From assembly GCF_000300975.2 (NCBI RefSeq), contig NZ_AEEC02000035.1, positions 1 to 58,201 of the forward strand: a DNA stretch of 58,201 nt, given 5' to 3'. Below, piece after piece: positions 50,039 to 57,991 of this stretch. The position numbers and the translations under genes were made by a program. The DNA comes from Herbaspirillum frisingense GSF30 (GTDB lineage Bacteria; Pseudomonadota; Gammaproteobacteria; Burkholderiales; Burkholderiaceae_D). Below the pieces are notes generated by a model. That model had not been told where the DNA came from, searched no databases, and saw nothing but the letters and a program-made list of their open reading frames with translations. The first letter of the stretch is position 1. Every line of letters begins with the position of its first letter.

Positions 50039-50848
50039 ATGAACCAAGCCAATTCTTCGCCCCGCATCCGCGTGCAGGGCGTGCACAAGGTCTTCAAGAC
50101 CGATGACCGCGAAGTCGTCGCCTTGAAGGATATCAACCTGGACATTCCCGACGGTCAGTTCGTCTGCCTGCTGGGACCCTCCGGCTGCGGCAAGTCTACC
50201 TTGCTCAATGCCATCGCCGGCTTCGCCCTGCCGTCCACCGGGGAAATCCTCACCGATGGCAAGGTGGTCAGCGAGCCGGGGCCGGATCGTGGCATGGTGT
50301 TCCAGGAATATGCGCTCTTCCCCTGGATGACGGTGGAGCAGAACGTCGCCTTCGGTCTGCAGATCAAGGGAACGCCCAAGGCCGAGATCGTCCAGCGCGT
50401 GACCCAGTTGCTGGACAAGCTGGGCCTGATCGACTTCCGCACCCGTTTCCCCAAGGACCTGTCGGGCGGCATGCGCCAGCGGGTGGCGATTGCCCGGGTG
50501 CTGGCGCTGGATTCGCCCATCATGCTCATGGATGAGCCCTTCGGTGCCCTGGATGCGCTGACCCGTCGCAACCTGCAGGACGAATTGCTGCGGATCTGGG
50601 ACGAGTTCAAGAAGACCATCGTCTTCGTCACCCACAGCATCGAGGAAGCGATCTACCTGGCCGACCGCATCGTGGTCATGACCTACCGTCCCGGTACGGT
50701 CAAGCGTGACATGCTGGTGAACCTGCCGCGGCTGCGCGATCCGGCCGATCCCGACTTCAATGCCTTGAAGCGTGAACTGGGCCAGTTGGTGATGGAAGAG
50801 CAGCAGCGCCATCACAATGCCGAGATGAAGGCTGCGGCCGTCGATTGA
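50039..50848 (+). CDS. ABC transporter ATPase, NitT/TauT type
   Basis: A 269-residue ATPase of the SsuB/TauB kind. Walker A GPSGCGKSTLLNAI is near residue 43, signature LSGGMRQRVAIARVL near 140, Walker B MLMDEPFGALD near 160, and the H-loop is in FVTHSIEEAIYLADR near 195. It has no C-terminal regulatory domain. Completes the three-gene importer. Confidence 0.94.
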   Translation: MNQANSSPRIRVQGVHKVFKTDDREVVALKDINLDIPDGQFVCLLGPSGCGKSTLLNAIAGFALPSTGEILTDGKVVSEPGPDRGMVFQEYALFPWMTVEQNVAFGLQIKGTPKAEIVQRVTQLLDKLGLIDFRTRFPKDLSGGMRQRVAIARVLALDSPIMLMDEPFGALDALTRRNLQDELLRIWDEFKKTIVFVTHSIEEAIYLADRIVVMTYRPGTVKRDMLVNLPRLRDPADPDFNALKRELGQLVMEEQQRHHNAEMKAAAVD

Positions 50849-50867
50849 GGGTCGAGGTACTCCTCTG

Positions 50868-50894
50868 GACACGGCAGGCCAGTCCTGCCGTGTC
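50868..50894 (+). terminator. Hairpin after the NitT-type operon
   Basis: The perfect 11-bp stem GACACGGCAGG / CCTGCCGTGTC has loop CCAGT. Only a short T stretch follows (GCATTT), so termination may be partial. Confidence 0.6.
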
Positions 50895-50973
50895 GCATTT
50901 GCGGGGACCATCCGCACGGTTTGTCTGACCAGGCGCAACCGGGTCGTCGGCCGAGATAGTGTAAACTTGGGCG

Positions 50974-51786
50974 ATGCAAACTTATTTTTTCATCCTGGCT
51001 GCGCTGCTCTACCTGGCATGCGCCTTCATGCCCTCGCAGCGGCGCATGCCGATCTCGCTGGGCATCGTGGTTGGCTGGATGCTGCATGGTGGGGCGCTGC
51101 TGTCGGACATGTTCGCGCCCGACGCCGTGCGGGTGGGGTTTGCGGTCATGCTCTCTTCCACGCTGTGGATTTCGGTGGCCGCCTACTGGCTGGAAAATCG
51201 CAATTTCTCGCTCGACAGCATGCGCGTGCTGGTGCTGCCCGTGGCGGCACTGTCGGTGATCCTGCCCAGCGTCTTCCCCGGCAACCTGGTGGCGCTGGCC
51301 GGCAAGTCGGACTGGTTCCTGGCGCATATCGCCATCTCCATCCTGGCCTACAGCACGCTGACCATTGCTGCCTTCCATGCGGTGCTGATGGTATTGCAGG
51401 AGTCGCGCCTGCATACCCGTCCCGGGCCGACTGCCCAGGCCAGCTGGTTCGGCCTGGCGCTGGACCGGCTGCCGGCGCTGCTGACCATGGAAAAATTGCT
51501 GTTCCGCCTGATTGCCTTCGGTTTCGCGTTGCTGACGCTGACCGTGCTATCGGGCGTCGTCTTTTCCGAGCAGTTGTTCGGGACGCCATTCCGGTGGGAC
51601 CACAAGACGGTCTTCACCATGCTGTCCTGGCTGCTGTTCGGCCTGCTCCTGGCCGGCCGTCGCTGGCAGGGATGGCGGGGGCGGACTGCGCTCAGCTTCA
51701 CGCTGGCCGGCTTCGCCATCCTTTTATTGGCTTATGTGGGCAGCCGGTTCGTGCTTGAAGTCGTGCTGCATCGGGTACTGACATGA
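50974..51786 (+). CDS. CcsA/YpjD-like cytochrome c assembly family membrane protein
   Basis: A 270-residue protein with about eight membrane helices and a C-terminal WDHKTVFTMLSW segment typical of the CcsA/YpjD group (related to CcmC/CcmF haem handlers). An invariant His in FLAHIAISILAYSTL is a possible haem ligand. Members next to ffh in proteobacteria are of uncertain function. The stop overlaps the next start (ATGA). Confidence 0.85.
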   Translation: MQTYFFILAALLYLACAFMPSQRRMPISLGIVVGWMLHGGALLSDMFAPDAVRVGFAVMLSSTLWISVAAYWLENRNFSLDSMRVLVLPVAALSVILPSVFPGNLVALAGKSDWFLAHIAISILAYSTLTIAAFHAVLMVLQESRLHTRPGPTAQASWFGLALDRLPALLTMEKLLFRLIAFGFALLTLTVLSGVVFSEQLFGTPFRWDHKTVFTMLSWLLFGLLLAGRRWQGWRGRTALSFTLAGFAILLLAYVGSRFVLEVVLHRVLT

Positions 51787-52073
51787 AATATCTGATCTGG
51801 CTGGTCGTGTTGCTGGCCGTGGTGGTGTGGTTCCAGCGCGCCAAGAAATCCATGCTGGCCGGCAATGACGCGGCCGGCGAGGGCGAGGCGGGTGCCGAAC
51901 CCGGCATGCCGCGCCCCAAGCCCTCGCGTTTCCGGCGTCGCACCGACAGCAACGTCGAGACCATGGTCCAATGTGCCCATTGCGGCATCCATTTCCCCGC
52001 CTCGGAAGCGGTGGTGCATGCCTCGGGCGCCTATTACTGCTCGGAAGAGCATCGCCGCCTGGCCTCCTTCTGA
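51783..52073 (+). CDS. PP0621-family protein with zinc-ribbon-like C-terminus
   Basis: A 96-residue protein with an N-terminal membrane helix (KYLIWLVVLLAVVVWF), a charged Pro/Arg linker, and a C-terminal CAHCGIHFPASEAV then YYCSEEHRRLA segment (C-x2-C ... C-x3-H), a treble-clef-like zinc site. It sits between the CcsA-like gene and ampD with coupled starts. Function unknown. Confidence 0.82.
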   Translation: MKYLIWLVVLLAVVVWFQRAKKSMLAGNDAAGEGEAGAEPGMPRPKPSRFRRRTDSNVETMVQCAHCGIHFPASEAVVHASGAYYCSEEHRRLASF

Positions 52074-52076
52074 GCC

Positions 52077-52727
52077 ATGAGCGTACCCATCACCGAGGCC
52101 GATACCTGGAGTACATGGGATATCGACGACGAGGGCTGGTGCCGACAAGCCCGCCGCGAGCCCTCGCCCAACTGCGATGAGCGGCCGGCGGGCGTGGTGA
52201 CGGACCTGCTGGTGATCCACAACATCAGCCTGCCGCCCGGTCAGTTCGGTGGCCCTTATATAGCAGACCTGTTCTGCAACCGTCTCGACTTCGAAGCCCA
52301 TCCCTATTTCGACCAGTTGCGGCCGTTGCGGGTCTCGGCGCATTTCCTGATCCGCCGCGACGGCGAGGTCGTGCAGTTCGTCCCCGCTCACCGCCGAGCC
52401 TGGCATGCCGGGGTGTCGGTCTTCGATGGCCGTGAGCGCTGCAATGACTTTTCCATCGGCATCGAGCTGGAAGGGACCGACTTCGCACCCTTTGCCGAGG
52501 CCCAGTATCCGGTCCTGGCGAAGCTGTCCCAGGCCCTGGCCACCCGCTATGGACTCACCTCTGTCGCCGGTCACGAACACATCGCGCCGGTGCGCAAGAC
52601 CGATCCCGGTCCCTGTTTCGACTGGGACCGCTATCGGGAGGAAATGATGAAAATCATTAACGGGGCGCAATTGCGCTTCCCTCTTGGGCTACACAAAAGT
52701 CAAGCTTCCACGGACGAAAAATTCTAG
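52077..52727 (+). CDS. ampD: AmpD, 1,6-anhydro-N-acetylmuramyl-L-alanine amidase
   Basis: A 216-residue cytoplasmic amidase 2 enzyme in peptidoglycan recycling; loss can derepress AmpC in species with ampR/ampC. Zinc-site segments are LLVIHNISLPPG (His near 42) and GHEHIAPVRKTDPGPCFDW (His and Asp near 162-174). SAHFLIRRDGEVVQFV and RAWHAGVS are conserved. The C-terminus is ~30 residues longer than E. coli AmpD. It starts 3 bp after the PP0621-type gene. Confidence 0.94.
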   Translation: MSVPITEADTWSTWDIDDEGWCRQARREPSPNCDERPAGVVTDLLVIHNISLPPGQFGGPYIADLFCNRLDFEAHPYFDQLRPLRVSAHFLIRRDGEVVQFVPAHRRAWHAGVSVFDGRERCNDFSIGIELEGTDFAPFAEAQYPVLAKLSQALATRYGLTSVAGHEHIAPVRKTDPGPCFDWDRYREEMMKIINGAQLRFPLGLHKSQASTDEKF

Positions 52728-52736
52728 AAATAGCGG

Positions 52737-52765
52737 TTGCATCATCAAAGTGGCGCCACTAGAAT
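52737..52765 (+). promoter_or_regulatory. Promoter of nrdAB
   Basis: TTGCAT, 17 bp, TAGAAT. Transcription would begin near 52772, giving a ~340-base leader to nrdA. The rest of 52728-53112 shows no convincing gene. Confidence 0.6.
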
Positions 52766-52801
52766 TAGTCCCAATCGATGTTTTGATACTAGATGTAGTG
52801 T
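52756..52801. promoter_or_regulatory. Tandem candidate NrdR boxes upstream of nrdA
   Basis: Two palindromic sites, ACTAGAATTAGT (52758-52769) and ACTAGATGTAGT (52788-52799), are spaced exactly 30 bp centre to centre, about three helical turns. Within 16-bp windows they fit the NrdR consensus (acaCwAtATaTwGtgt) at about 10 and 13 positions. The first overlaps the -10 TAGAAT; the second lies just past the predicted start. NrdR represses ribonucleotide reductase genes in this way. Confidence 0.65.
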
Positions 52802-53112
52802 TCTGGTGAACTTATTTTTGTACAAGGGTCTTCATCCACAGATGGCCCGTTTCGGCAGTGCTTCAGAAGGTGAAAGACCCACGAGGCAGTAACCAAGTAC
52901 GACAACGCCCGCGGTTCATCCTTCTTTTATTTCCGTCGTTCCACTCATCAGGTTCAAGCAGTTTTTGCGTCAGCATGAATGTCCACGCAAGGGATAGTCA
53001 TTGTGCGGCGCTTCCGTCGTTTTCCAATCCCTGCAGCCGGGATTGAATTGTTTAGTTATTAGCAACGCAGGCGATCACCCCGCTCGTCTGCTCCATGTAT
53101 CCAGGAGGCTAA

Positions 53113-56097
53113 GTGCGCTCAACCCAAGAAATTTCCGTCAAATCGCCTGCCCCGTTTGGCGTGTCCGCCGAGCTGGAAGGCTCCGCTGAAGGCCAGACCG
53201 TCGTATCCCAGTCCGCTGGTCTGGGCGAATACCGCATCATCCGCCGCAACGGCGCCGTGGTCGGTTTCGAGCCCTCCAAGATTTCCATCGCCGTGACCAA
53301 GGCCTTCCTGGCCGTCAACGGTGGCCAGGGCGCGGCCTCGGCGCGCGTGCGCGAGATGGTCGAGCAACTGACCGCCAACGTGGTGTCGGCGCTGGTGCGT
53401 CGCCAGCCCGCCGGCGGCACTTTCCATATCGAAGACATCCAGGACCAGGTCGAGCTGGCCCTGATGCGCTCGGGCGAGCATGACGTGGCCCGCGCCTACG
53501 TGCTGTACCGTGCCAAGCGCATGGAAGAGCGCGCCCAGCAGGGTGCCGCCAACAAGACCGAAGTGGTCGCCCCGCAACTGCACGTGACCGAAGATGGCCA
53601 GAGCCGCCCGCTGGAGATCGCCGAAGTGCGTGCCCTGATCGACGCCGCCTGCGTCGGCCTGGACGGTCATGTCGATGCGGATGCCATCCTCGCCGAGACC
53701 GTCAAGAACCTGTACGACGGCGTGCCCGTCGAAGAGCTGTACAAGTCCGCCATCCTGGCTGCCCGCGCGCTGATGGAAAAGGACCCGGCCTACAGCCAGG
53801 TGACTTCGCGTCTGCTGATGCATACCATCCGCAAGGAAGTCTTCGGCAAGGAAGTGGCGCAAGCCGATGCACCGGCCGAGTACCTGGAATACTTCCCGCA
53901 ATACGTCAAGAAGGGTATCGACGCCGAGCTGCTCGACACCAAGCTGGCCCAGTTCGACCTGGCCAAGCTGGCTGCTGCCATCAAGCCCGAGCGCGACCTG
54001 CAGTTCGGCTACATCGGCCTGCAGACCCTGTATGACCGCTACTTCCTGCACATCAGCGGTACCCGCATCGAAATGCCGCAGGCCTTCTACATGCGTGTGG
54101 CCATGGGCCTGGCGCTCAACGAGATCGATCGCGAAGCCCGCGCCATCGAGTTCTACGACCTGCTGTCGTCCTTCGACTTCATGAGCTCGACCCCGACCCT
54201 GTTCAACTCGGGTACCCTGCGCTCGCAGCTGTCCTCATGCTACCTGACCACTGTGGCCGACGACCTGGACGGCATCTACGAAGCCATCAAGGAAAACGCC
54301 CTGCTGGCCAAGTTCGCCGGTGGCCTGGGCAATGACTGGACCCCGGTGCGCGCCCTGGGCGCCCACATCAAGGGCACCAACGGCAAGTCGCAAGGCGTGG
54401 TCCCCTTCCTGAAGGTGGTCAACGACACCGCCGTGGCGGTCAACCAGGGCGGCAAGCGCAAGGGTGCAGTCTGCGCCTACCTGGAAACCTGGCACATGGA
54501 CATCGAGGAATTCCTCGAACTGCGCAAGAACACCGGCGACGACCGCCGCCGCACTCACGACATGAACACCGCGAACTGGATTCCCGACCTGTTCATGAAG
54601 CGCGTGATGGAAAAGGGCGAGTGGACCCTGTTTTCGCCCTCCGACACCCCGGACCTGCACGACAAGTTCGGCCGTGCCTTCGAAGAAGCCTACACCGGCT
54701 ATGAAGCCAAGGCCGCCCGCGGCGAGCTCAAGCTCTTCAAGAAGGTCCAGGCCAACGACCTGTGGCGCAAGATGCTGTCGATGCTCTTCGAGACCGGCCA
54801 CCCCTGGATCACCTTCAAGGATCCCTGCAACATCCGTTCGCCCCAGCAACACGTGGGCGTGGTCCACAGCTCCAACCTGTGCACCGAGATCACCCTGAAC
54901 ACCAACGACAGCGAAATCGCGGTCTGCAACCTGGGTTCGGTGAACCTGCCGGCGCACCTGGTCAATGGCGAGCTGGACCATGCCAAGCTGCAAAAGACCA
55001 TCCGCACCGCCATGCGCATGCTGGACAACGTCATCGACATCAACTACTACGCCGTCAAGAAGGCCCGTGACTCGAACCTGCGTCACCGTCCGGTGGGCAT
55101 GGGCATCATGGGCTTCCAGGACTGCCTGCACATCAAGCGCGTGCCGTACGCCTCGATGGACGCTGTCGAGTTCGCCGACCGCTCCATGGAAGCTGTCTGC
55201 TACTACGCCTACATGGCCTCCACCGAACTGGCTGAAGAGCGCGGCCGTTACGCCTCCTACCGCGGTTCGCTGTGGGATCGCGGCATCCTGCCCCAGGACT
55301 CCCTGAAGCTGCTGGCGCAAGAGCGCGGCGGCTACCTGGAAACCGACACCACCGAGACCCTGGACTGGGCTGCCCTGCGTGCGCGCATCGCCGAACACGG
55401 CATGCGCAACTCCAACTGCGTGGCCATTGCGCCGACGGCGACCATCTCCAACATCATCGGCGTGTCGGCCTGCATCGAGCCGACCTACCAGAACCTGTAC
55501 GTGAAGTCGAACCTGTCGGGCGAATTCACCGAAATCAACGAGTACCTGGTACGTGACCTGAAGGCCCGTGGCCTGTGGGACGAAGTGATGGTCGCCGACC
55601 TCAAGTATTTCGACGGCAGCCTGGCCAAGATCGACCGCATCCCGCAAGACCTGCGTGACATCTACGCCACCGCCTTCGAAGTGGATCCGTCCTGGCTGGT
55701 GGAAGCCGCTTCGCGTCGCCAGAAGTGGATCGACCAAGCCCAGTCGCTGAACATCTACATGGCCGGTGCCTCCGGCAAGCGTCTGGACGAGACCTACAAG
55801 CTGGCCTGGCTGCGCGGTCTGAAGACCACCTACTACCTGCGCACCATCGGTGCCACCCACACCGAGAAGTCCACTTCCCGCGCGGGTGCATTGAACGCCG
55901 TGGCAGTCGACGGTGGCGCCGGCAGCATGGCTTCGGCCTCGGGCAATGCGGTTCCGGCCGCCCCCATCGCCTCGGCAGCCAGCGCTTCGGCGGCCTACGT
56001 GATGCCGACTCCGGGCGCTTCCATCGAAGCCGACGGTCCGGTCTGCACCATGCGTCCGGGCGACGCCGGCTTCGAAGAGTGCGAGGCCTGCCAGTAA
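53113..56097 (+). CDS. nrdA: Ribonucleoside-diphosphate reductase, alpha subunit (class Ia)
   Basis: A 994-residue large subunit converting NDPs to dNDPs. An N-terminal extension is followed by an ATP-cone (about residues 40-140: YRIIRRNGAVVGFEPSKI). The catalytic barrel has cysteines in LSSCYLTTVADDLDG, NLCTEITLNTND (with the Asn and Glu) and IAVCNLGSVNL. The C-terminal CEACQ (C-x2-C) is the swinging dithiol. The start is a GTG with AGGAGG 4 bases upstream (53103-53108). nrdB follows after 215 bp containing a large hairpin. Confidence 0.96.
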   Translation: MRSTQEISVKSPAPFGVSAELEGSAEGQTVVSQSAGLGEYRIIRRNGAVVGFEPSKISIAVTKAFLAVNGGQGAASARVREMVEQLTANVVSALVRRQPAGGTFHIEDIQDQVELALMRSGEHDVARAYVLYRAKRMEERAQQGAANKTEVVAPQLHVTEDGQSRPLEIAEVRALIDAACVGLDGHVDADAILAETVKNLYDGVPVEELYKSAILAARALMEKDPAYSQVTSRLLMHTIRKEVFGKEVAQADAPAEYLEYFPQYVKKGIDAELLDTKLAQFDLAKLAAAIKPERDLQFGYIGLQTLYDRYFLHISGTRIEMPQAFYMRVAMGLALNEIDREARAIEFYDLLSSFDFMSSTPTLFNSGTLRSQLSSCYLTTVADDLDGIYEAIKENALLAKFAGGLGNDWTPVRALGAHIKGTNGKSQGVVPFLKVVNDTAVAVNQGGKRKGAVCAYLETWHMDIEEFLELRKNTGDDRRRTHDMNTANWIPDLFMKRVMEKGEWTLFSPSDTPDLHDKFGRAFEEAYTGYEAKAARGELKLFKKVQANDLWRKMLSMLFETGHPWITFKDPCNIRSPQQHVGVVHSSNLCTEITLNTNDSEIAVCNLGSVNLPAHLVNGELDHAKLQKTIRTAMRMLDNVIDINYYAVKKARDSNLRHRPVGMGIMGFQDCLHIKRVPYASMDAVEFADRSMEAVCYYAYMASTELAEERGRYASYRGSLWDRGILPQDSLKLLAQERGGYLETDTTETLDWAALRARIAEHGMRNSNCVAIAPTATISNIIGVSACIEPTYQNLYVKSNLSGEFTEINEYLVRDLKARGLWDEVMVADLKYFDGSLAKIDRIPQDLRDIYATAFEVDPSWLVEAASRRQKWIDQAQSLNIYMAGASGKRLDETYKLAWLRGLKTTYYLRTIGATHTEKSTSRAGALNAVAVDGGAGSMASASGNAVPAAPIASAASASAAYVMPTPGASIEADGPVCTMRPGDAGFEECEACQ

Positions 56098-56196
56098 GCA
56101 ACCCGGGTGGGGGCCGGGATGGCCTGCCGATGAGGATGATCAAGGTCGTCCGAGATGCCGGCAGCTACACTGTCCCCCAGCCCCACCCAACCTAGT

Positions 56197-56230
56197 CGGC
56201 GCATCGCGGTGAACTTCACCGGATGCGCCG
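56197..56230 (+). promoter_or_regulatory. Large intercistronic hairpin between nrdA and nrdB
   Basis: CGGCGCATC (56197-56205) pairs with GATGCGCCG (56222-56230), extended inside by CGGTG/CACCG with one bulged G; the loop is AACTT. There is no T run, so it is a candidate processing or partial-termination structure rather than a full terminator. Confidence 0.7.
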
Positions 56231-56312
56231 TTGTCACCTGATAGATACCCGGAACTCCGCCGAGCCAGTGTCACCGGCCGGCAGCTTCCGACACAGTAAA
56301 GAGGAACCACAG

Positions 56313-57488
56313 ATGCTTTCTTGGGATGATGAAGCCAAGCCGACCCAGGCGCCGCGCACTCCGAACATGGCGCAGCCGCAGTTGCAACCTGCCTTCGGCA
56401 ACGTGCAGCAGTCCAATGCTGCGCTGAACCCGGCGCTCATGGCCGGCAAGGCCGACGCGGTCGATACCACCCGTCGCGTCAACGCTGCCGACAAGCGCAT
56501 CATCAACGGCCACACCGACGTGAACCAGCTGGTCCCCTTCAAGTACAAGTGGGCCTGGGACAAATACCTGGCCGGCTGCGCCAACCACTGGATGCCGCAG
56601 GAAATCAACATGCAGCGCGACATCGAGCTGTGGAAGAATCCGAACGGCCTGACCGAGGACGAGCGTCGTCTGGTCAAGCGCAACCTGGGCTTCTTCGTCA
56701 CCGCCGACTCGCTGGCCGCCAACAACATCGTGCTGGGCACCTATCGCCACATTACCGCACCCGAGTGCCGCCAGTACCTGCTGCGCCAGGCCTTCGAGGA
56801 AGCCATCCACACCCACGCCTACCAGTACATCGTCGAGTCGCTGGGCCTGGATGAAGCCGAGATCTTCAATGCCTATCACGAGGTCGCGTCGATCCGCGAC
56901 AAGGACGAGTTCCTCATCCCCTTCATCGATACGCTGACCGATCCCGAGTTCAAGACCGGCACCATGGAGAATGACCAGAAGCTGCTGAAGTCGCTGATCG
57001 TCTTCGCCTGCATCATGGAAGGTCTGTTCTTCTACGTCGGCTTCACGCAGATCCTCGCGCTGGGTCGCCAGAACAAGATGATGGGCGCGGCCGAACAGTA
57101 CCAGTACATCCTGCGTGACGAATCGATGCACTGCAACTTCGGCATCGACCTGATCAACACCGTGAAGATGGAGAACCCGCACCTGTGGACTCCTGAATTC
57201 CGTGAAGAGATCAAATCGTTGTTTTTACGCGCGGTGGAGTTGGAATATCGTTACGCAGAGGATACAATGCCGCGAGGCGTGCTCGGGTTGAACGCCACCA
57301 TGTTCAAGGGCTACCTGCGATTCATCGCAAACCGCCGCGCACAGCAAATCGGATTGGACCCGCTGTTCGCACAAGAAGAAAATCCGTTCCCGTGGATGAG
57401 CGAGATGATTGATCTGAAGAAGGAGCGCAACTTCTTCGAGACCCGAGTCATCGAATACCAAACCGGGGGCGCGCTGAGTTGGGAATGA
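56313..57488 (+). CDS. nrdB: Ribonucleoside-diphosphate reductase, beta subunit
   Basis: A 391-residue small subunit carrying the di-iron/tyrosyl radical cofactor. It opens with [10 protein letters not shown] and a Pro/Gln/Ala-rich linker. Ferritin-like helices contain the metal ligands: [14 protein letters not shown] region, [15 protein letters not shown] (Glu and His) and [14 protein letters not shown] (Glu and His). The C-terminus ([14 protein letters not shown]) is the peptide that docks in NrdA. I chose the ATG with AGAGGAA upstream; 30 upstream codons in frame overlap the hairpin and are not family-like. Confidence 0.96.
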   Translation: MLSWDDEAKPTQAPRTPNMAQPQLQPAFGNVQQSNAALNPALMAGKADAVDTTRRVNAADKRIINGHTDVNQLVPFKYKWAWDKYLAGCANHWMPQEINMQRDIELWKNPNGLTEDERRLVKRNLGFFVTADSLAANNIVLGTYRHITAPECRQYLLRQAFEEAIHTHAYQYIVESLGLDEAEIFNAYHEVASIRDKDEFLIPFIDTLTDPEFKTGTMENDQKLLKSLIVFACIMEGLFFYVGFTQILALGRQNKMMGAAEQYQYILRDESMHCNFGIDLINTVKMENPHLWTPEFREEIKSLFLRAVELEYRYAEDTMPRGVLGLNATMFKGYLRFIANRRAQQIGLDPLFAQEENPFPWMSEMIDLKKERNFFETRVIEYQTGGALSWE

Positions 57489-57629
57489 CGTGCAGTCTCG
57501 AAGTACTCTTCCGCGAGACAGGATGCACAACGGTGGTCGGGTAGCTTGCAAGATACCCGGCCGCTGAAACTGAAAGGCATACGCCAAATTAATGAACAGT
57601 CAGAGACCGAACCATTCTTCTCTGTTATC

Positions 57630-57666
57630 GCCGCTTAACCCCATCGTGTCGGGTCAGGCGGCTTTT
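57630..57666 (+). terminator. First terminator-like hairpin after nrdB
   Basis: The outer stem GCCGC/GCGGC (57630-57634 with 57658-57662) and inner ACCC/GGGT are followed by TTTT. Confidence 0.6.
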
Positions 57667-57671
57667 CCTTT

Positions 57672-57691
57672 GAAAAACGCCGAAGTTTTTC
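57672..57691 (+). other. Second hairpin after nrdB
   Basis: The stem GAAAAAC / GTTTTTC with loop GCCGAA lies directly between two terminator-like hairpins. Confidence 0.5.
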
Positions 57692-57706
57692 AGGAACGCG
57701 ATTCCG

Positions 57707-57738
57707 ACGCTAGCGTTTGAACACGCTGGCGTTTTTTT
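57707..57738 (+). terminator. Strong terminator downstream of nrdB
   Basis: The 10-bp stem ACGCTAGCGT / ACGCTGGCGT (one G-T pair), loop TTGAAC, is followed by a T run. The interval 57489-57991 holds these hairpins and the upstream region of the next gene, and no supported coding sequence. Confidence 0.85.
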
Positions 57739-57905
57739 TGGTGTCGCGCCTGCTCCCGTAGTCGACTTCATCCTGCGCCATTGCGCGGGCACTACCGGAG
57801 GGGCGTCGCCAAGATAGCTGAAGCGCTGCATAGGTGAGGGGATGCAGCAGTTCAGCTGGTGCCGAATTCATTAGCGCAAGCGACAGGCTGCTTGTGCCGA
57901 TGAAT

Positions 57906-57941
57906 AACCCGCCCGCGTCATCGCGATGTCGCTTGCGGGTT
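57906..57941. repeat. Nested inverted repeats upstream of the histone-like gene
   Basis: AACCCGC (57906-57912) and GCGGGTT (57935-57941) flank a near-palindrome CGTCATCGCGATGTCG with the perfect core CATCGCGATG (57919-57928). It lies ~50 bp before the H1-like start: either a regulatory site or an RNA hairpin. Confidence 0.5.
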
Positions 57942-57991
57942 GCTTATATCAAGCTTGATTTTTTCCATTCACGTGAAGAAGGAGAAACAAA

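Noticed and set aside
47557..50145. 862-codon minus-strand open frame across ffh and the NitT importer
   Set aside because: Antisense to well-supported transporter genes and out of frame with ffh; composition is that of a shadow frame.
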